From IMG/VR virus record IMGVR_UViG_3300029954_000026, positions 1-45,371 of that record: DNA of 45,371 nucleotides; one strand, 5' to 3'. Numbering within the stretch: the first letter of the stretch is position 1; every line of letters begins with the position of its first letter. Under the pieces are notes generated by a model that saw only the letters and a list, made by a program, of their open reading frames with translations, did no database searches and was not told the origin of the DNA. Made by a program: the position numbers and the translations under genes. This stretch comes from a virus. Shown in pieces: positions 8,041 through 14,747 of the stretch.

Positions 8041-8652
8041 CTACATCTGGTCTTCGGCGTAGATAGCGGCGCTGATGATCGCGCCTCCTACCCGCCGCTT
8101 GCCGTAGCAGAGCGGTAACGGGTTGCCGGATGCCGTGGTGTTCTTGGCGCTGCCGAACGCGTAGCCGGGCGTGTTCTCTGGCGCAGCGCTGGTCTTCAGG
8201 CCGCCAGCCTGGGGGCTGAGCATTTGGATTACGCCGCCAGCGACCATCCCTATACCGCCAGCGATCAGTGCGGCACCAACAGGTGAAGCAAGGCCGAATG
8301 ACATGCCGCTGACGATTACGCCAGCGACGATCATGACCGCTCCCACTATCGTCTGAAGCAAGCCAGCGCGCTTGCTACCAGTTATCACCGGTGCGATGCG
8401 GATATCTCCTGCTCCTTCATACCCCAACTCTTTCTCTTCAAGATTCTTGCTTCCTCGAAATATTGCGAATTCAATCCCTCTCGACTTCGCATTAGAGATA
8501 AACCGCTCAAATCCTGGGATCTGAACACAAAGCGCTTTGATGGCTTCGGCAGGCGTTCGCACGGCCAGTCGAAAAGATCGTCCGAATTGCCGAAGTTGCC
8601 CATACAGTAAGATCGTAGTCATTGGTTGATATTCGATAGCGAGTGCGGCCAT
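8041..8652 (-). CDS. I: Tail assembly protein I
   Basis: The 203-residue protein opens with the ubiquitin-like fold region typical of lambda gpI (TTILLYGQLRQFGRSFRLAV, then TPAEAIKALCVQIPGFERFI). A very hydrophobic Gly-rich middle follows (about 105-155, TIVGAVMIVAGVIVSG and AALIAGGIGMVAGGVIQM). The C-terminal PLPLCYGKRRVGGAIISAAIYAE motif is well conserved in the family. It helps assemble the tail tip and is probably not part of the mature virion. It sits directly upstream of J, as in lambda, though gpK is displaced about 5 kb upstream by the cargo region. The start is supported by GGAGAAAAGCA. Confidence 0.9.
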   Translation of the reverse strand: MAALAIEYQPMTTILLYGQLRQFGRSFRLAVRTPAEAIKALCVQIPGFERFISNAKSRGIEFAIFRGSKNLEEKELGYEGAGDIRIAPVITGSKRAGLLQTIVGAVMIVAGVIVSGMSFGLASPVGAALIAGGIGMVAGGVIQMLSPQAGGLKTSAAPENTPGYAFGSAKNTTASGNPLPLCYGKRRVGGAIISAAIYAEDQM

Positions 8653-8668
8653 TGCTTTTCTCCAGATG

Positions 8669-8692
8669 TAAAAAAGCCGCCTCTTGGGCGGC
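8669..8692 (-). terminator. Terminator-like hairpin before tail gene I
   Basis: GCCGCC pairs with GGCGGC around a 5-base loop and is followed on the minus strand by TTTTTTA. It sits between the small lipoprotein gene and tail gene I. Confidence 0.65.
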
Positions 8693-8714
8693 CTTTAATT
8701 TCGCGATGAAATAT

Positions 8715-9050
8715 TTAAATGCAGGCTTTGGCAGCGTCCTTCCAGCCAGCCGTTCCAGCCCAGTGCATTGGGAGAAATACCTCTACCCGCGACCCGCCTG
8801 AAGACTCATCTACAACTGCGAGCGCGACAACCCCGGTAAAAGCTGTCGATGCGGAAAGCTTGTAGCCACTCTCCGTTTCTATGGAGCTAGTTGACGGGTT
8901 GAATTCCTGCCATTTAGGGCCTAGGCAGCGAGCATACTGCTGTGGTGTCTTCTGCGATTGCGCGGAAAATGAAGGCGCCCCCTGCTGCACTCCAGATGTC
9001 GAGCACCCCACGAGCGCAACCAAAGCCAACGCCCCTACAAATAATTTCAT
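8715..9050 (-). CDS. Prophage lipoprotein of unknown function
   Basis: The 111-residue protein has a clear lipoprotein signal, MKLFVGALALVALVGCSTSG, with lipobox LVGC and mature Cys16. The rest is a small soluble domain (CLGPKWQEFNPSTSSIE ... AVVDESSGGSRVEVFLP). Small lipoproteins between K/antirepressor and I/J genes are frequent in Pseudomonas prophages and may act in superinfection exclusion or lysogenic conversion; that role is inference. A terminator upstream and a hairpin downstream suggest expression apart from the tail genes. Confidence 0.65.
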   Translation of the reverse strand: MKLFVGALALVALVGCSTSGVQQGAPSFSAQSQKTPQQYARCLGPKWQEFNPSTSSIETESGYKLSASTAFTGVVALAVVDESSGGSRVEVFLPMHWAGTAGWKDAAKACI

Positions 9051-9107
9051 GTCGTTCCCTCGTTGAGATATGGCAAGACCTTATCACCAACGAGAGAGCA
9101 ACACGAA

Positions 9108-9128
9108 AGCCCCGCATGGGCGGGGTTC
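9108..9128 (-). terminator. Terminator after the antirepressor operon
   Basis: CCCCGC and GCGGGG pair around a 4-base loop and are followed on the minus strand by CTTTCGTGTT. It lies 17 bases past the KilA-N gene. The T-tract is imperfect, so strength is uncertain. Confidence 0.5.
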
Positions 9129-9144
9129 TTCGGGTTCTTGGGGG

Positions 9145-9642
9145 CTACGCGTCTAGCGTGAGCTGCAATTGCAGTTGTTCACGCCAATACTCCAGTCGAT
9201 TCTCAAGGGTGGGTTTCTGCCATCGCCATGCCGCAAGCCCCTTTCCTTGGAGGCTTGCAAGGTCTTTGCGATGGTCCAGAGCTTTGCACGCATTTTCAAA
9301 TTGCTGCCGCGCACCCAAATCACCATGCAAGATCGAATCAATTTGAAAGTCACACCAGACGGCGAACCTGACATCCAGCCACTGCGCAAACCGAACGCCG
9401 AGCTTCGGATGAAGCCAGGTTCCGCCGTGGTGCCTGCCCCGGCGGGTTTCTAAAAGTGACTCAGGATCACAATTAAGAACCTCACCCAGAATTTTAAGGT
9501 ACTGCCGGGTCTCATCCTGCTTCAGCCAGTCAACGGGACGCTTCCCAAAGGGCCTTGCGATTTCGGTGGCATTGATCCAGCCATCAGTGTTGAAGCTGAT
9601 CTCGTTTCCGTAGTAGTCAAACGGGATGATGGTCGACTTCAT
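9145..9642 (-). CDS. KilA-N domain protein (antirepressor type)
   Basis: The 165-residue protein consists of a KilA-N domain at about residues 3-110: STIIPFDYYGNEISFNTDGWINATEIARPFGKRPVDW, then TRRGRHHGGTWLHPKLGVRFAQWLD and FAVWCDFQID. KilA-N is a DNA-binding or antirepressor-type module common in phage regulatory proteins. The basic/aromatic C-terminal tail has no clear domain. It is the third gene of a minus-strand operon after an Arc-like repressor and a BRO-N gene, with a 4-base ATGA overlap with the gene before. This suggests a regulated antirepressor unit inside the tail region. Confidence 0.85.
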   Translation of the reverse strand: MKSTIIPFDYYGNEISFNTDGWINATEIARPFGKRPVDWLKQDETRQYLKILGEVLNCDPESLLETRRGRHHGGTWLHPKLGVRFAQWLDVRFAVWCDFQIDSILHGDLGARQQFENACKALDHRKDLASLQGKGLAAWRWQKPTLENRLEYWREQLQLQLTLDA

Positions 9643-9857
9643 GCGATCTTCCTCAACTCAACCGACGTCGCCGCATTTGGATTGAATCCGTCCAGCGGCA
9701 TCAGGCTTTTCTCGGTGACCGAGTACCGCTTGCCCTCGACCAGCATCAACCAGTTTTCTTCGATCTTGCGGATCAACCGGCCGGAGCGGCCGACCAGATT
9801 TGGCCGCTCTGGAATCAGGATCAGAGCGCGGCCACCGGCTGTCAGAGTGAAGTTCAT
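9639..9857 (-). CDS. Small protein between BRO-N and KilA-N genes
   Basis: A 72-residue protein starts MNFTLTAGGRALILIPERP. The ATG overlaps the stop of the BRO-N gene (ATGA) and follows GGAGGG, so the longer frame to 9983 is rejected. It overlaps the KilA-N start by another ATGA. The sequence looks like a small beta-barrel (VGRSGRLIRKIEENWLMLVEGKRYSVTEKSLMP), somewhat KOW/SH3-like. Function unknown; coupling on both sides suggests it works with the antirepressors. Confidence 0.6.
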   Translation of the reverse strand: MNFTLTAGGRALILIPERPNLVGRSGRLIRKIEENWLMLVEGKRYSVTEKSLMPLDGFNPNAATSVELRKIA

Positions 9858-10690
9858 GCTGCCACCCTCCACTTCACTTTCTCCATCGCCGCCAAAGCGA
9901 AGTCGAACAGCGCCGCAGGCGGCACATGAAGTCCATTCGACCCGGTGATGGCAGTCAGGAACTGAGTCGGCGACATAACGCATGCGTCGAACGGGACAGG
10001 CTGGACCTGACGCTTGCCAGAGCCGTCAGTGAAGACCAGATAGCGTTGGGTTTCCGAAAGGTCGGTCGGGATGTCGACAGATTGGTTGCCGCCCTTCGGC
10101 AGGTACTCGCCCTCGATCGCATAGCTCGCCACGAAGTTGGCAGCGGCTTCAAACTGACTGCCCGGAATCAGCTCAACGCGAGGAACGCCGAAGCAAGCAT
10201 GTACGGCAGATGCCAGTTTGGCAGTGGCGCTGCGCTGATGCTCAGCATCCAATTTGGCGACTCGACAGCGAATTACGTTACTCAGACGTAAGGCGCCAGC
10301 CTTACCCAGAAGATCATCAACCATCGGCGCCATAACGTTTTGGGTGTCTTCGTATCGGCCGTGCTTACGGATCGCAGGAAGAACCTCAGCGGTCACCCAT
10401 TTTTTGAAGCGCTTGGCTTCCGGCTTACGGCTGCGCAGGATTGCCGAGTAAAGGCCTGACTCGTTGATGACCAGCATTTCTTGGTCGCCGCCAGGGGTAC
10501 GCACAATCTGCGTACCCTTTTCGTCTTCGTCCAAGTTTCGAGTCATGTCACCGGCAATACGGTATTCCAGGGCGGAGGACACATCTGCCGCCACGAACCA
10601 CGGCTGATCATCAATCAGCAGGGTCCGCACCTGTTGCTTGCCGAACTTGAAGGGGATGACATTGGATGTGGCTGTGCTAATATCGCTCAT
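9854..10690 (-). CDS. BRO-N family antirepressor
   Basis: The 278-residue protein has an N-terminal BRO-N domain (about residues 10-115: NVIPFKFGKQQVRTLLIDDQ, PWFVAADVSSALEY, INESGLYSAILRSRKPEAKR, FKKWVTAEVLPAIRKHG). The rest is a C-terminal region without a domain I can name. BRO/Ant proteins typically relieve phage repression by binding repressors. The start at MSDISTATSNVIPF is chosen over upstream in-frame ATGs because AGGAAAAACGTC precedes it and the BRO fold begins right after. The hairpin-containing leader upstream may be regulatory. A second BRO-N gene with the same opening motif lies at 38428. Confidence 0.85.
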   Translation of the reverse strand: MSDISTATSNVIPFKFGKQQVRTLLIDDQPWFVAADVSSALEYRIAGDMTRNLDEDEKGTQIVRTPGGDQEMLVINESGLYSAILRSRKPEAKRFKKWVTAEVLPAIRKHGRYEDTQNVMAPMVDDLLGKAGALRLSNVIRCRVAKLDAEHQRSATAKLASAVHACFGVPRVELIPGSQFEAAANFVASYAIEGEYLPKGGNQSVDIPTDLSETQRYLVFTDGSGKRQVQPVPFDACVMSPTQFLTAITGSNGLHVPPAALFDFALAAMEKVKWRVAA

Positions 10691-10757
10691 GACGTTTTTC
10701 CTAGTAGATTGACGTTCTGCTTCACAGGCCTCAAGCGTTGGCGCGCTTGGGGCTTTT
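10691..10757 (-). promoter_or_regulatory. Hairpin leader of the BRO-N gene, C4-RNA-like candidate
   Basis: On the minus strand the leader runs from the Arc-like stop through AAAAAGCCCCAAGCGCGCC and an imperfect stem (GCCCCAAGCG with CGCTTGAGGC) to the BRO-N Shine-Dalgarno. The arrangement recalls C4-type antisense leaders upstream of phage ant genes. This is inferred from layout only. Confidence 0.35.
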
Positions 10758-10910
10758 TCATGCCTGTTCATTTTTCGCTTTTCCCTTGGCTTGCTGAATA
10801 ATCTCAACCAGTTGCGCGTTCATCGAGCGGTTCTGCTCGCGCGCCTGCTGTTTCAACCACTCCATCAGCTCACCAGGGAATCTAACCTGCGTTCTTGCTA
10901 GATCGCTCAT
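10758..10910 (-). CDS. Arc-like ribbon-helix-helix repressor
   Basis: This 50-residue gene starts at ATG 10910 after AAGGAGGGGTT and encodes MSDLARTQVRFPGELMEWLK followed by QQAREQNRSMNAQLVEIIQQ. The beta strand (TQVRFP) and two helices with the NRSMNAQLVEII signature match the Arc/Mnt fold, which binds DNA as paired dimers. It is the first gene of the minus-strand operon leading to the BRO-N and KilA-N genes. It diverges from a second Arc/Mnt-like gene, as in the P22 immI region. Its stop leads into the hairpin leader. Confidence 0.85.
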   Translation of the reverse strand: MSDLARTQVRFPGELMEWLKQQAREQNRSMNAQLVEIIQQAKGKAKNEQA

Positions 10911-10920
10911 AACCCCTCCT

Positions 10921-10973
10921 TAGTGACACGCAGTCACTATACAGCCGATATTTCACAGTGACAAGATAGTGAC
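10921..10973. promoter_or_regulatory. Shared operator region with repeated AGTGAC half-sites
   Basis: The 63-base gap between the two divergent Arc/Mnt-like genes carries TAGTGACACGCAGTCACTA, an inverted pair, and CAGTGACAAGATAGTGACA, a direct pair. That makes four AGTGAC-type half-sites. Such spacing is what paired RHH dimers bind, so the region is the likely operator for both repressors. Confidence 0.65.
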
Positions 10974-11363
10974 ATGGAAGAAATTTATAGATCTCAATTC
11001 CGCCTCCCCTACTCTCTTTATGAGCAGTTGAAGGCTTCCGCTGACAAGAATCGCCGCTCAGTGAACGCGGAGCTGATCGCGCGCCTGGAGCAAAGTCTTG
11101 AGGTTCAGCAACAAGATGCTGAGGATTCCCCTCGATTTAAGATCGATGGAGATGCCTTTAATCTTGGGAAATATGAGCCTGGGGCTGACGCAGTGAAATT
11201 TGCAGGCGGTCCGGCAGCCGAAAAGGAAAACTCCTTTATGGCGAGTTTGCTAGAACTGATTAATGAGTATCGCCCCGCAGAGCTCAAAACGTTGCCGCCC
11301 GATAACGCAAAACCCAAACCTAATACGGGGCCAGAGCCCCGCAAGCGCTACCCGAAGAAGTGA
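10974..11363 (+). CDS. Arc/Mnt-like ribbon-helix-helix regulator
   Basis: The 129-residue protein has an N-terminal RHH domain (about 4-46): RSQFRLPYSLYEQLKASADK and NRRSVNAELIARLEQSLEVQ. NRRSVNAELIARLE is the classic Arc/Mnt second-helix motif. The remaining residues are an acidic, then Pro/Lys-rich extension ending KPNTGPEPRKRYPKK, which may mediate oligomerisation. It diverges from the Arc-like gene at 10910, and the ATG is inside the operator cluster, so autoregulation is likely. By analogy with P22 it could be the Mnt-type repressor that keeps the antirepressor off in the lysogen. Confidence 0.8.
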   Translation: MEEIYRSQFRLPYSLYEQLKASADKNRRSVNAELIARLEQSLEVQQQDAEDSPRFKIDGDAFNLGKYEPGADAVKFAGGPAAEKENSFMASLLELINEYRPAELKTLPPDNAKPKPNTGPEPRKRYPKK

Positions 11364-11384
11364 TTGGTCCGACAAGGAACGTCA

Positions 11385-11852
11385 ATGTCACCCAAAGAGC
11401 CGATACCAGAGCCCGACAACAACAGCGCGTTTTCTTCGGTCACAGTATGTTTCGTCCCCAGAGTTTTTGCCGCCAACACCCTAGCGAACCTCGGCCTAGT
11501 AGGCACCCTCTGCAAATACGGCGACAAAGAGTTTCGACGAATCGAAAAGCTGAAGTGCGACCTGTACTTCCCAGCCGGGACGTTTGTCGTTCTTGATCAG
11601 AATGGAAACATCGACAGCATCCATACCGGGTCTGACATCGGGCAGCTTGACCTGGCTTTCAACGACTACTTGAATTTCCTCATGGATGTTCGGCGGATCT
11701 ACGAAGGGCCGGGCACCTACAACAAAAAACTTGAGGCCGTCGAGGCCATGACCACAGGCATGGGACGCCAAGGGCACTCCCATGGCTACTTCATAGCCAA
11801 GCATGGCGGCGCCGGTCCGCTCCTCGACAAGTGTGTTCAGCGCAAGCGATAG
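11385..11852 (+). CDS. Hypothetical cargo protein
   Basis: The 155-residue protein is not recognised. It starts at MSPKEPIPEPDNNSAF after AAGGAACGTCA and follows the RHH gene by 21 bases, so they may share a transcript. It looks soluble and globular (KYGDKEFRRIEKLKCDLYFP, FVVLDQNGNIDSIHTGSDIG) with a Gly/His-rich C-terminus (TGMGRQGHSHGYFIAKHGG). No signal peptide or transmembrane helix. It is cargo in a minus-strand tail operon, so lysogen-expressed function is the reasonable guess. Confidence 0.55.
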   Translation: MSPKEPIPEPDNNSAFSSVTVCFVPRVFAANTLANLGLVGTLCKYGDKEFRRIEKLKCDLYFPAGTFVVLDQNGNIDSIHTGSDIGQLDLAFNDYLNFLMDVRRIYEGPGTYNKKLEAVEAMTTGMGRQGHSHGYFIAKHGGAGPLLDKCVQRKR

Positions 11853-11906
11853 GCCAAAGGCCAAGGTCTCCCCTCTCTTTTAGCAAGTCACATGGAGTAA
11901 GTCGCT

Positions 11907-12200
11907 ATGAAATTCCTCAAGACTGCATGGAATAACCGTAAGAAAAAGAAGACCTGGGCAGAGCTCAACGACTGGGCCCTCTCGTTCATCGGCATCCCAA
12001 GCTTTCTCGTAGGCACTTTTTATTTGTCGGTTGTTTGGAAGGTCACGCCGGAACTGGTCGACCTGTCACAGACTCATGGCCTGCCACTTGAAGCCATTCT
12101 GGCGTTCGCCTTCCTGGGTGGCTTGGCGTTGAGTGGTCTGTTCTTTATGACCGTAGCAAAGCGCTGTTACGGATTGATCGTTGAGCGGAATTTCAAGTAG
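11907..12200 (+). CDS. Small two-helix membrane protein
   Basis: The 97-residue protein has a strongly basic N-terminus (WNNRKKKKTW), then two transmembrane segments at about residues 25-45 (LSFIGIPSFLVGTFYLSVVW) and 63-82 (AILAFAFLGGLALSGLFFMT). The tail after the second helix is short and basic. Two helices with cytoplasmic basic ends resemble holins or superinfection-exclusion proteins, but no family is recognised. It is the third gene of the plus-strand cargo block and is followed by a terminator. Confidence 0.6.
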   Translation: MKFLKTAWNNRKKKKTWAELNDWALSFIGIPSFLVGTFYLSVVWKVTPELVDLSQTHGLPLEAILAFAFLGGLALSGLFFMTVAKRCYGLIVERNFK

Positions 12201-12212
12201 CTAATAGACCGC

Positions 12213-12232
12213 GCCCGGCCCGCCGGGCTTTT
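12213..12232 (+). terminator. Intrinsic terminator of the RHH/membrane-protein block
   Basis: GCCCGGCCCGCCGGGC forms a tight hairpin followed by TTTT, 12 bases after the membrane-protein stop on the plus strand. Confidence 0.65.
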
Positions 12233-12270
12233 CACAACCGTTTATGGGACAAGCTAACAAGGAGCGCTTA

Positions 12271-12993
12271 ATGTCGTGGTGGAAACGCATCTTCTCGCGT
12301 GGCTCAAACTCGACAACTGAGCCCCACTCAGTCTCCGGCTTGCAGACCGAGGATCTGGATGACGACCTACTCGTAGAAGTTAGGAACCAGGTAGCCATAA
12401 CCGGCCCCAAAATGCCATACGAGCTGGCTCGCCTCCTAAAGATCAGTCATGCGAGGGCTACCCGACTTGCGGCCGCCTCGAACACTCAAACCCCACCGCC
12501 TTCTAGAGCCCGAACTTTTGAAACCCTGGCTCAACGGCCAGTGGCAGCGCCTCCAAAACAGCCCGCCCAGCCTATTGCGGCGGAGCCGAAAAAGAAGCGC
12601 GCCAAGAAAGCACCTCTAGTTGAGGCAGCTTTGCCACCAATCACCGGAAAGATCATCGGAGGACATGCGTGTGCATTCGAAGTCGTTGGCGAATCCCACT
12701 ACCAGCCAGCCCTCCGAAAATTACGAAACGGTCGTCACATGGCTACCGACAATGACTTCATAGCGGACATAGTCGCCGAGCCAGAGAACGCTTACGACCA
12801 TAACGCTTGCGCTGTCTATATCGAAGGCTCGAAGGTCGGATATCTACCCCGCGACGCGGCGGCAGACTTTCATCAACAAGTCGCCGACATGGGTGTCACC
12901 GGCACCTGGAGGCTGCAGACAAAAGCCAAGCTTTCCGGTGGCTGGGGAGAGCGCCCAATGGTTGGCGTGTTACTGGGCCTTCCTAAATCCTAA
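12271..12993 (+). CDS. HIRAN-domain protein
   Basis: The 240-residue protein starts at MSWWKRIFSRGSNS after AAGGAGCGCTTA; the ATG nine codons upstream lacks this site. Residues about 44-70 (GPKMPYELARLLKISHARATRLAAA) look like a small helix-turn-helix. A Pro/Lys-rich linker follows, and residues about 135-200 are a HIRAN domain: FEVVGESHYQPALRKL, ADIVAEPENAYDHNACAV, KVGYLPRDAAADF. HIRAN binds DNA ends in HLTF/Rad5-type proteins, and standalone versions occur in bacterial accessory loci. A DNA-end-sensing or repair-linked role in the lysogen is inferred. It has its own upstream terminator and is probably transcribed independently. Confidence 0.75.
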   Translation: MSWWKRIFSRGSNSTTEPHSVSGLQTEDLDDDLLVEVRNQVAITGPKMPYELARLLKISHARATRLAAASNTQTPPPSRARTFETLAQRPVAAPPKQPAQPIAAEPKKKRAKKAPLVEAALPPITGKIIGGHACAFEVVGESHYQPALRKLRNGRHMATDNDFIADIVAEPENAYDHNACAVYIEGSKVGYLPRDAAADFHQQVADMGVTGTWRLQTKAKLSGGWGERPMVGVLLGLPKS

Positions 12994-13049
12994 GCAAAAC
13001 CTTATACACAAGGCCTGCCGGACTATTCAGGCATACGAATGGATGCAAA

Positions 13050-13139
13050 ATGCCATTACTTGAGAAGAGCTTCTTCAAAACCTTCAAATTGGTAATCACC
13101 TCGAGCGGGGCACTAGTATTTTCCGCTGTACCAAAGTGA
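13050..13139 (+). CDS. Possible 29-residue leader peptide
   Basis: Between the HIRAN and ART-like genes (195 bases without a larger gene) an ATG opens MPLLEKSFFKTFKLVITSSG and stops after nine more residues. It has a basic start and a hydrophobic middle, like a leader peptide or a small membrane-active peptide. GGAT lies a few bases upstream. No homology is recognised, and it may be chance. Confidence 0.2.
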   Translation: MPLLEKSFFKTFKLVITSSGALVFSAVPK

Positions 13140-13188
13140 AGCAATTGTTTCCGAACGTCGAAAGGCAATTAAGGCAAGGCACACATAG

Positions 13189-13902
13189 ATGGATCGAATG
13201 TTACCGTTATTTGACCCTTACCCTTTACAGGATCAATTGGTCACCCTAGAAGAGATCAGGGAGCACGAATTCGGACTGAAGCTTTTTCCTAATCAAGTAA
13301 GGGCACTTAGAAAGCAAACGATTGTATATACCCCATATGAAATGCTGTGCGACGCGATCACCCACACCACCTCCGGCATTACCTGGAAGCTGGAAGAAAA
13401 ATTCTGTTCCTTCAGATCCTTGGTAAAAGCCGCAGGCATGGCCCCAAAATACAAAGATATTCCGCACCATCGGGACTATCAGGCGAAAGCGATAGTAAGG
13501 TCTCAGGAAATGGCTGATGAGCTAGCCATGCATGGAGCTTCTCTGCAAACGGGTCAGTATTTATTTCATGGAGGCGACACAGAAACCCCCATGAAAGAGT
13601 TCGTCACAGAAGGTCCGCTTTCCTTATCATTCGTTCCCTCGATCGCAGTATGGCATGCACGTTGCGACGGAATAGGGAAATGGGACCGCAAAAAATCTTC
13701 TGAGCCGGTCATGGGATCCTGCCCAACGGTTTGGATACTCAGAGTGTCTTCGATCTTCCGAACGAAGGTGCTCTTCCTGCGAAAGGGCGGAGCCAACATG
13801 GCTGATGAAATGGAGTGTGTCGTAGGTCGAGGTGCAAAGATTCAGCCTTGGAGAAAGACTATTTATCAGGGTATTACTGTCGTAGAAGCCTACGTGCATT
13901 AG
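13189..13902 (+). CDS. Putative ADP-ribosyltransferase-fold protein
   Basis: No family assignment is certain for this 237-residue protein, but three motifs occur in the order of the ART (R/H-S-E) fold: GQYLFHGG at 122-129 (place of the first catalytic strand, with His instead of Arg), EGPLSLSFVPSIAVWHA at 141-157 (like the STS strand and the helix after it) and ADEMECVVGRGAKI at 205-218 (like the E-x-E plus LLPRG segment). The spacing is right for a single-domain transferase that moves ADP-ribose from NAD to protein, RNA or DNA. Residues 1-110 are helical and basic. There is no signal peptide, so it would act in the cytoplasm. It is the last plus-strand cargo gene, in an AT-richer stretch. 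Phage-defence toxin, host-takeover enzyme or a relative lacking activity are all open. Confidence 0.55.
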   Translation: MDRMLPLFDPYPLQDQLVTLEEIREHEFGLKLFPNQVRALRKQTIVYTPYEMLCDAITHTTSGITWKLEEKFCSFRSLVKAAGMAPKYKDIPHHRDYQAKAIVRSQEMADELAMHGASLQTGQYLFHGGDTETPMKEFVTEGPLSLSFVPSIAVWHARCDGIGKWDRKKSSEPVMGSCPTVWILRVSSIFRTKVLFLRKGGANMADEMECVVGRGAKIQPWRKTIYQGITVVEAYVH

Positions 13903-13960
13903 CATAGAGAGCTGCATGCCCTTCTCCCGAGGCGCAGCCGGGTTATGGTTCTTGTTTTGT

Positions 13961-14707
13961 TTATTTGTGCCTAAGGATAAGGCGTGCTCGATCGTGCCAG
14001 GGCCCGCCGTAAACGATGATCTCGGACGGCCGGCCGTACAGGTGGTGAAGAAGAAATGGGCCAGGCCCGAAGGCGCCCGAGTCTTCACCAGGTAGAGCTG
14101 GATCAGTGCCTAGGTAGATCCCGGCGTGGTTCGGGTGAACCGTCCGCCCGACGTGCATGACGATCAAATCCCCTCGCTGCGGCCTATCAACGCGCACAAA
14201 GCCAGCAGCCTCGTAGTGCTGCTCGTAGAGGCTTGCGTTCTCCGCACTCTCCCACCAGCCGTCGGTGCGCTGGAAGGCATCGAACTCCAGCCCCCATTCA
14301 CGCTGGTACCAGTCAGCGCAGACCTGCCAGCAGTCCCAGGCGCCGTGTACGAACGGGCGCCTGAGCAGCGGCGTGCTGCCGGTTGGCGTGATCGTCCGCA
14401 AATCCCCCTCGGGCCACGACAGAATGTGCCAGGGCAGCGCAGTGGCCTCGCACATGGCCAGGTCGTGCGGTGACGGCCTGCTGGTTGCATCCGGGTGCGA
14501 GTGGACAATGCCGATCACCTCGCCCAGGTCTTCCGCCGCAGCGTAGTCCTCAGGATCCAGTCGAAACTCTTCGTTCGGCTCCGTGGCGATGTTCCGGCAT
14601 GGGAAGTACTTCTGCGCCCGCCCTACAGCCAGCAGCAGCCCGCAGCACTCTTTCGGATACTCCGCTGCCGCATGCGCCTGGATGGCGGTGATTATGTGTT
14701 TTCGCAT
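13961..14707 (-). CDS. K: Tail assembly protein K (JAMM peptidase plus NlpC/P60)
   Basis: The 248-residue protein has two catalytic domains as in lambda gpK. An N-terminal Mov34/MPN metallopeptidase carries Glu20 (PKECCGLLL) and the HSHPDATSRPSPHD motif with His69, His71 and Asp82. A C-terminal NlpC/P60 domain has Cys126 (GAWDCWQVC) and His194 (HPNHAGIYLG). By family knowledge gpK acts at the tail tip, perhaps in processing tail proteins or in local cell-wall degradation during DNA entry. In lambda K directly follows L and precedes I; here a homing-endonuclease-like gene separates it from L, and about 5 kb of cargo separates it from I. Confidence 0.92.
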   Translation of the reverse strand: MRKHIITAIQAHAAAEYPKECCGLLLAVGRAQKYFPCRNIATEPNEEFRLDPEDYAAAEDLGEVIGIVHSHPDATSRPSPHDLAMCEATALPWHILSWPEGDLRTITPTGSTPLLRRPFVHGAWDCWQVCADWYQREWGLEFDAFQRTDGWWESAENASLYEQHYEAAGFVRVDRPQRGDLIVMHVGRTVHPNHAGIYLGTDPALPGEDSGAFGPGPFLLHHLYGRPSEIIVYGGPWHDRARLILRHK

Positions 14708-14720
14708 TATTCGCGCCCAC

Positions 14721-14743
14721 TAAAAAGGGCGCCGTAGCGCCCT
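14721..14743 (-). terminator. Terminator-like hairpin between the homing-endonuclease-like gene and K
   Basis: GGGCGC pairs with GCGCCC around a short loop and is followed on the minus strand by TTTTTAG. It lies just before the K start. Confidence 0.6.
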
Positions 14744-14747
14744 TGGG

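Noticed and set aside
13905-13950. Possible plus-strand terminator after the ART-like gene
   Set aside because: CCCG and CGGG could pair around GAGGCGCAGC-type sequence, but the stem is only four pairs and the T-rich part is interrupted, so support is too weak.
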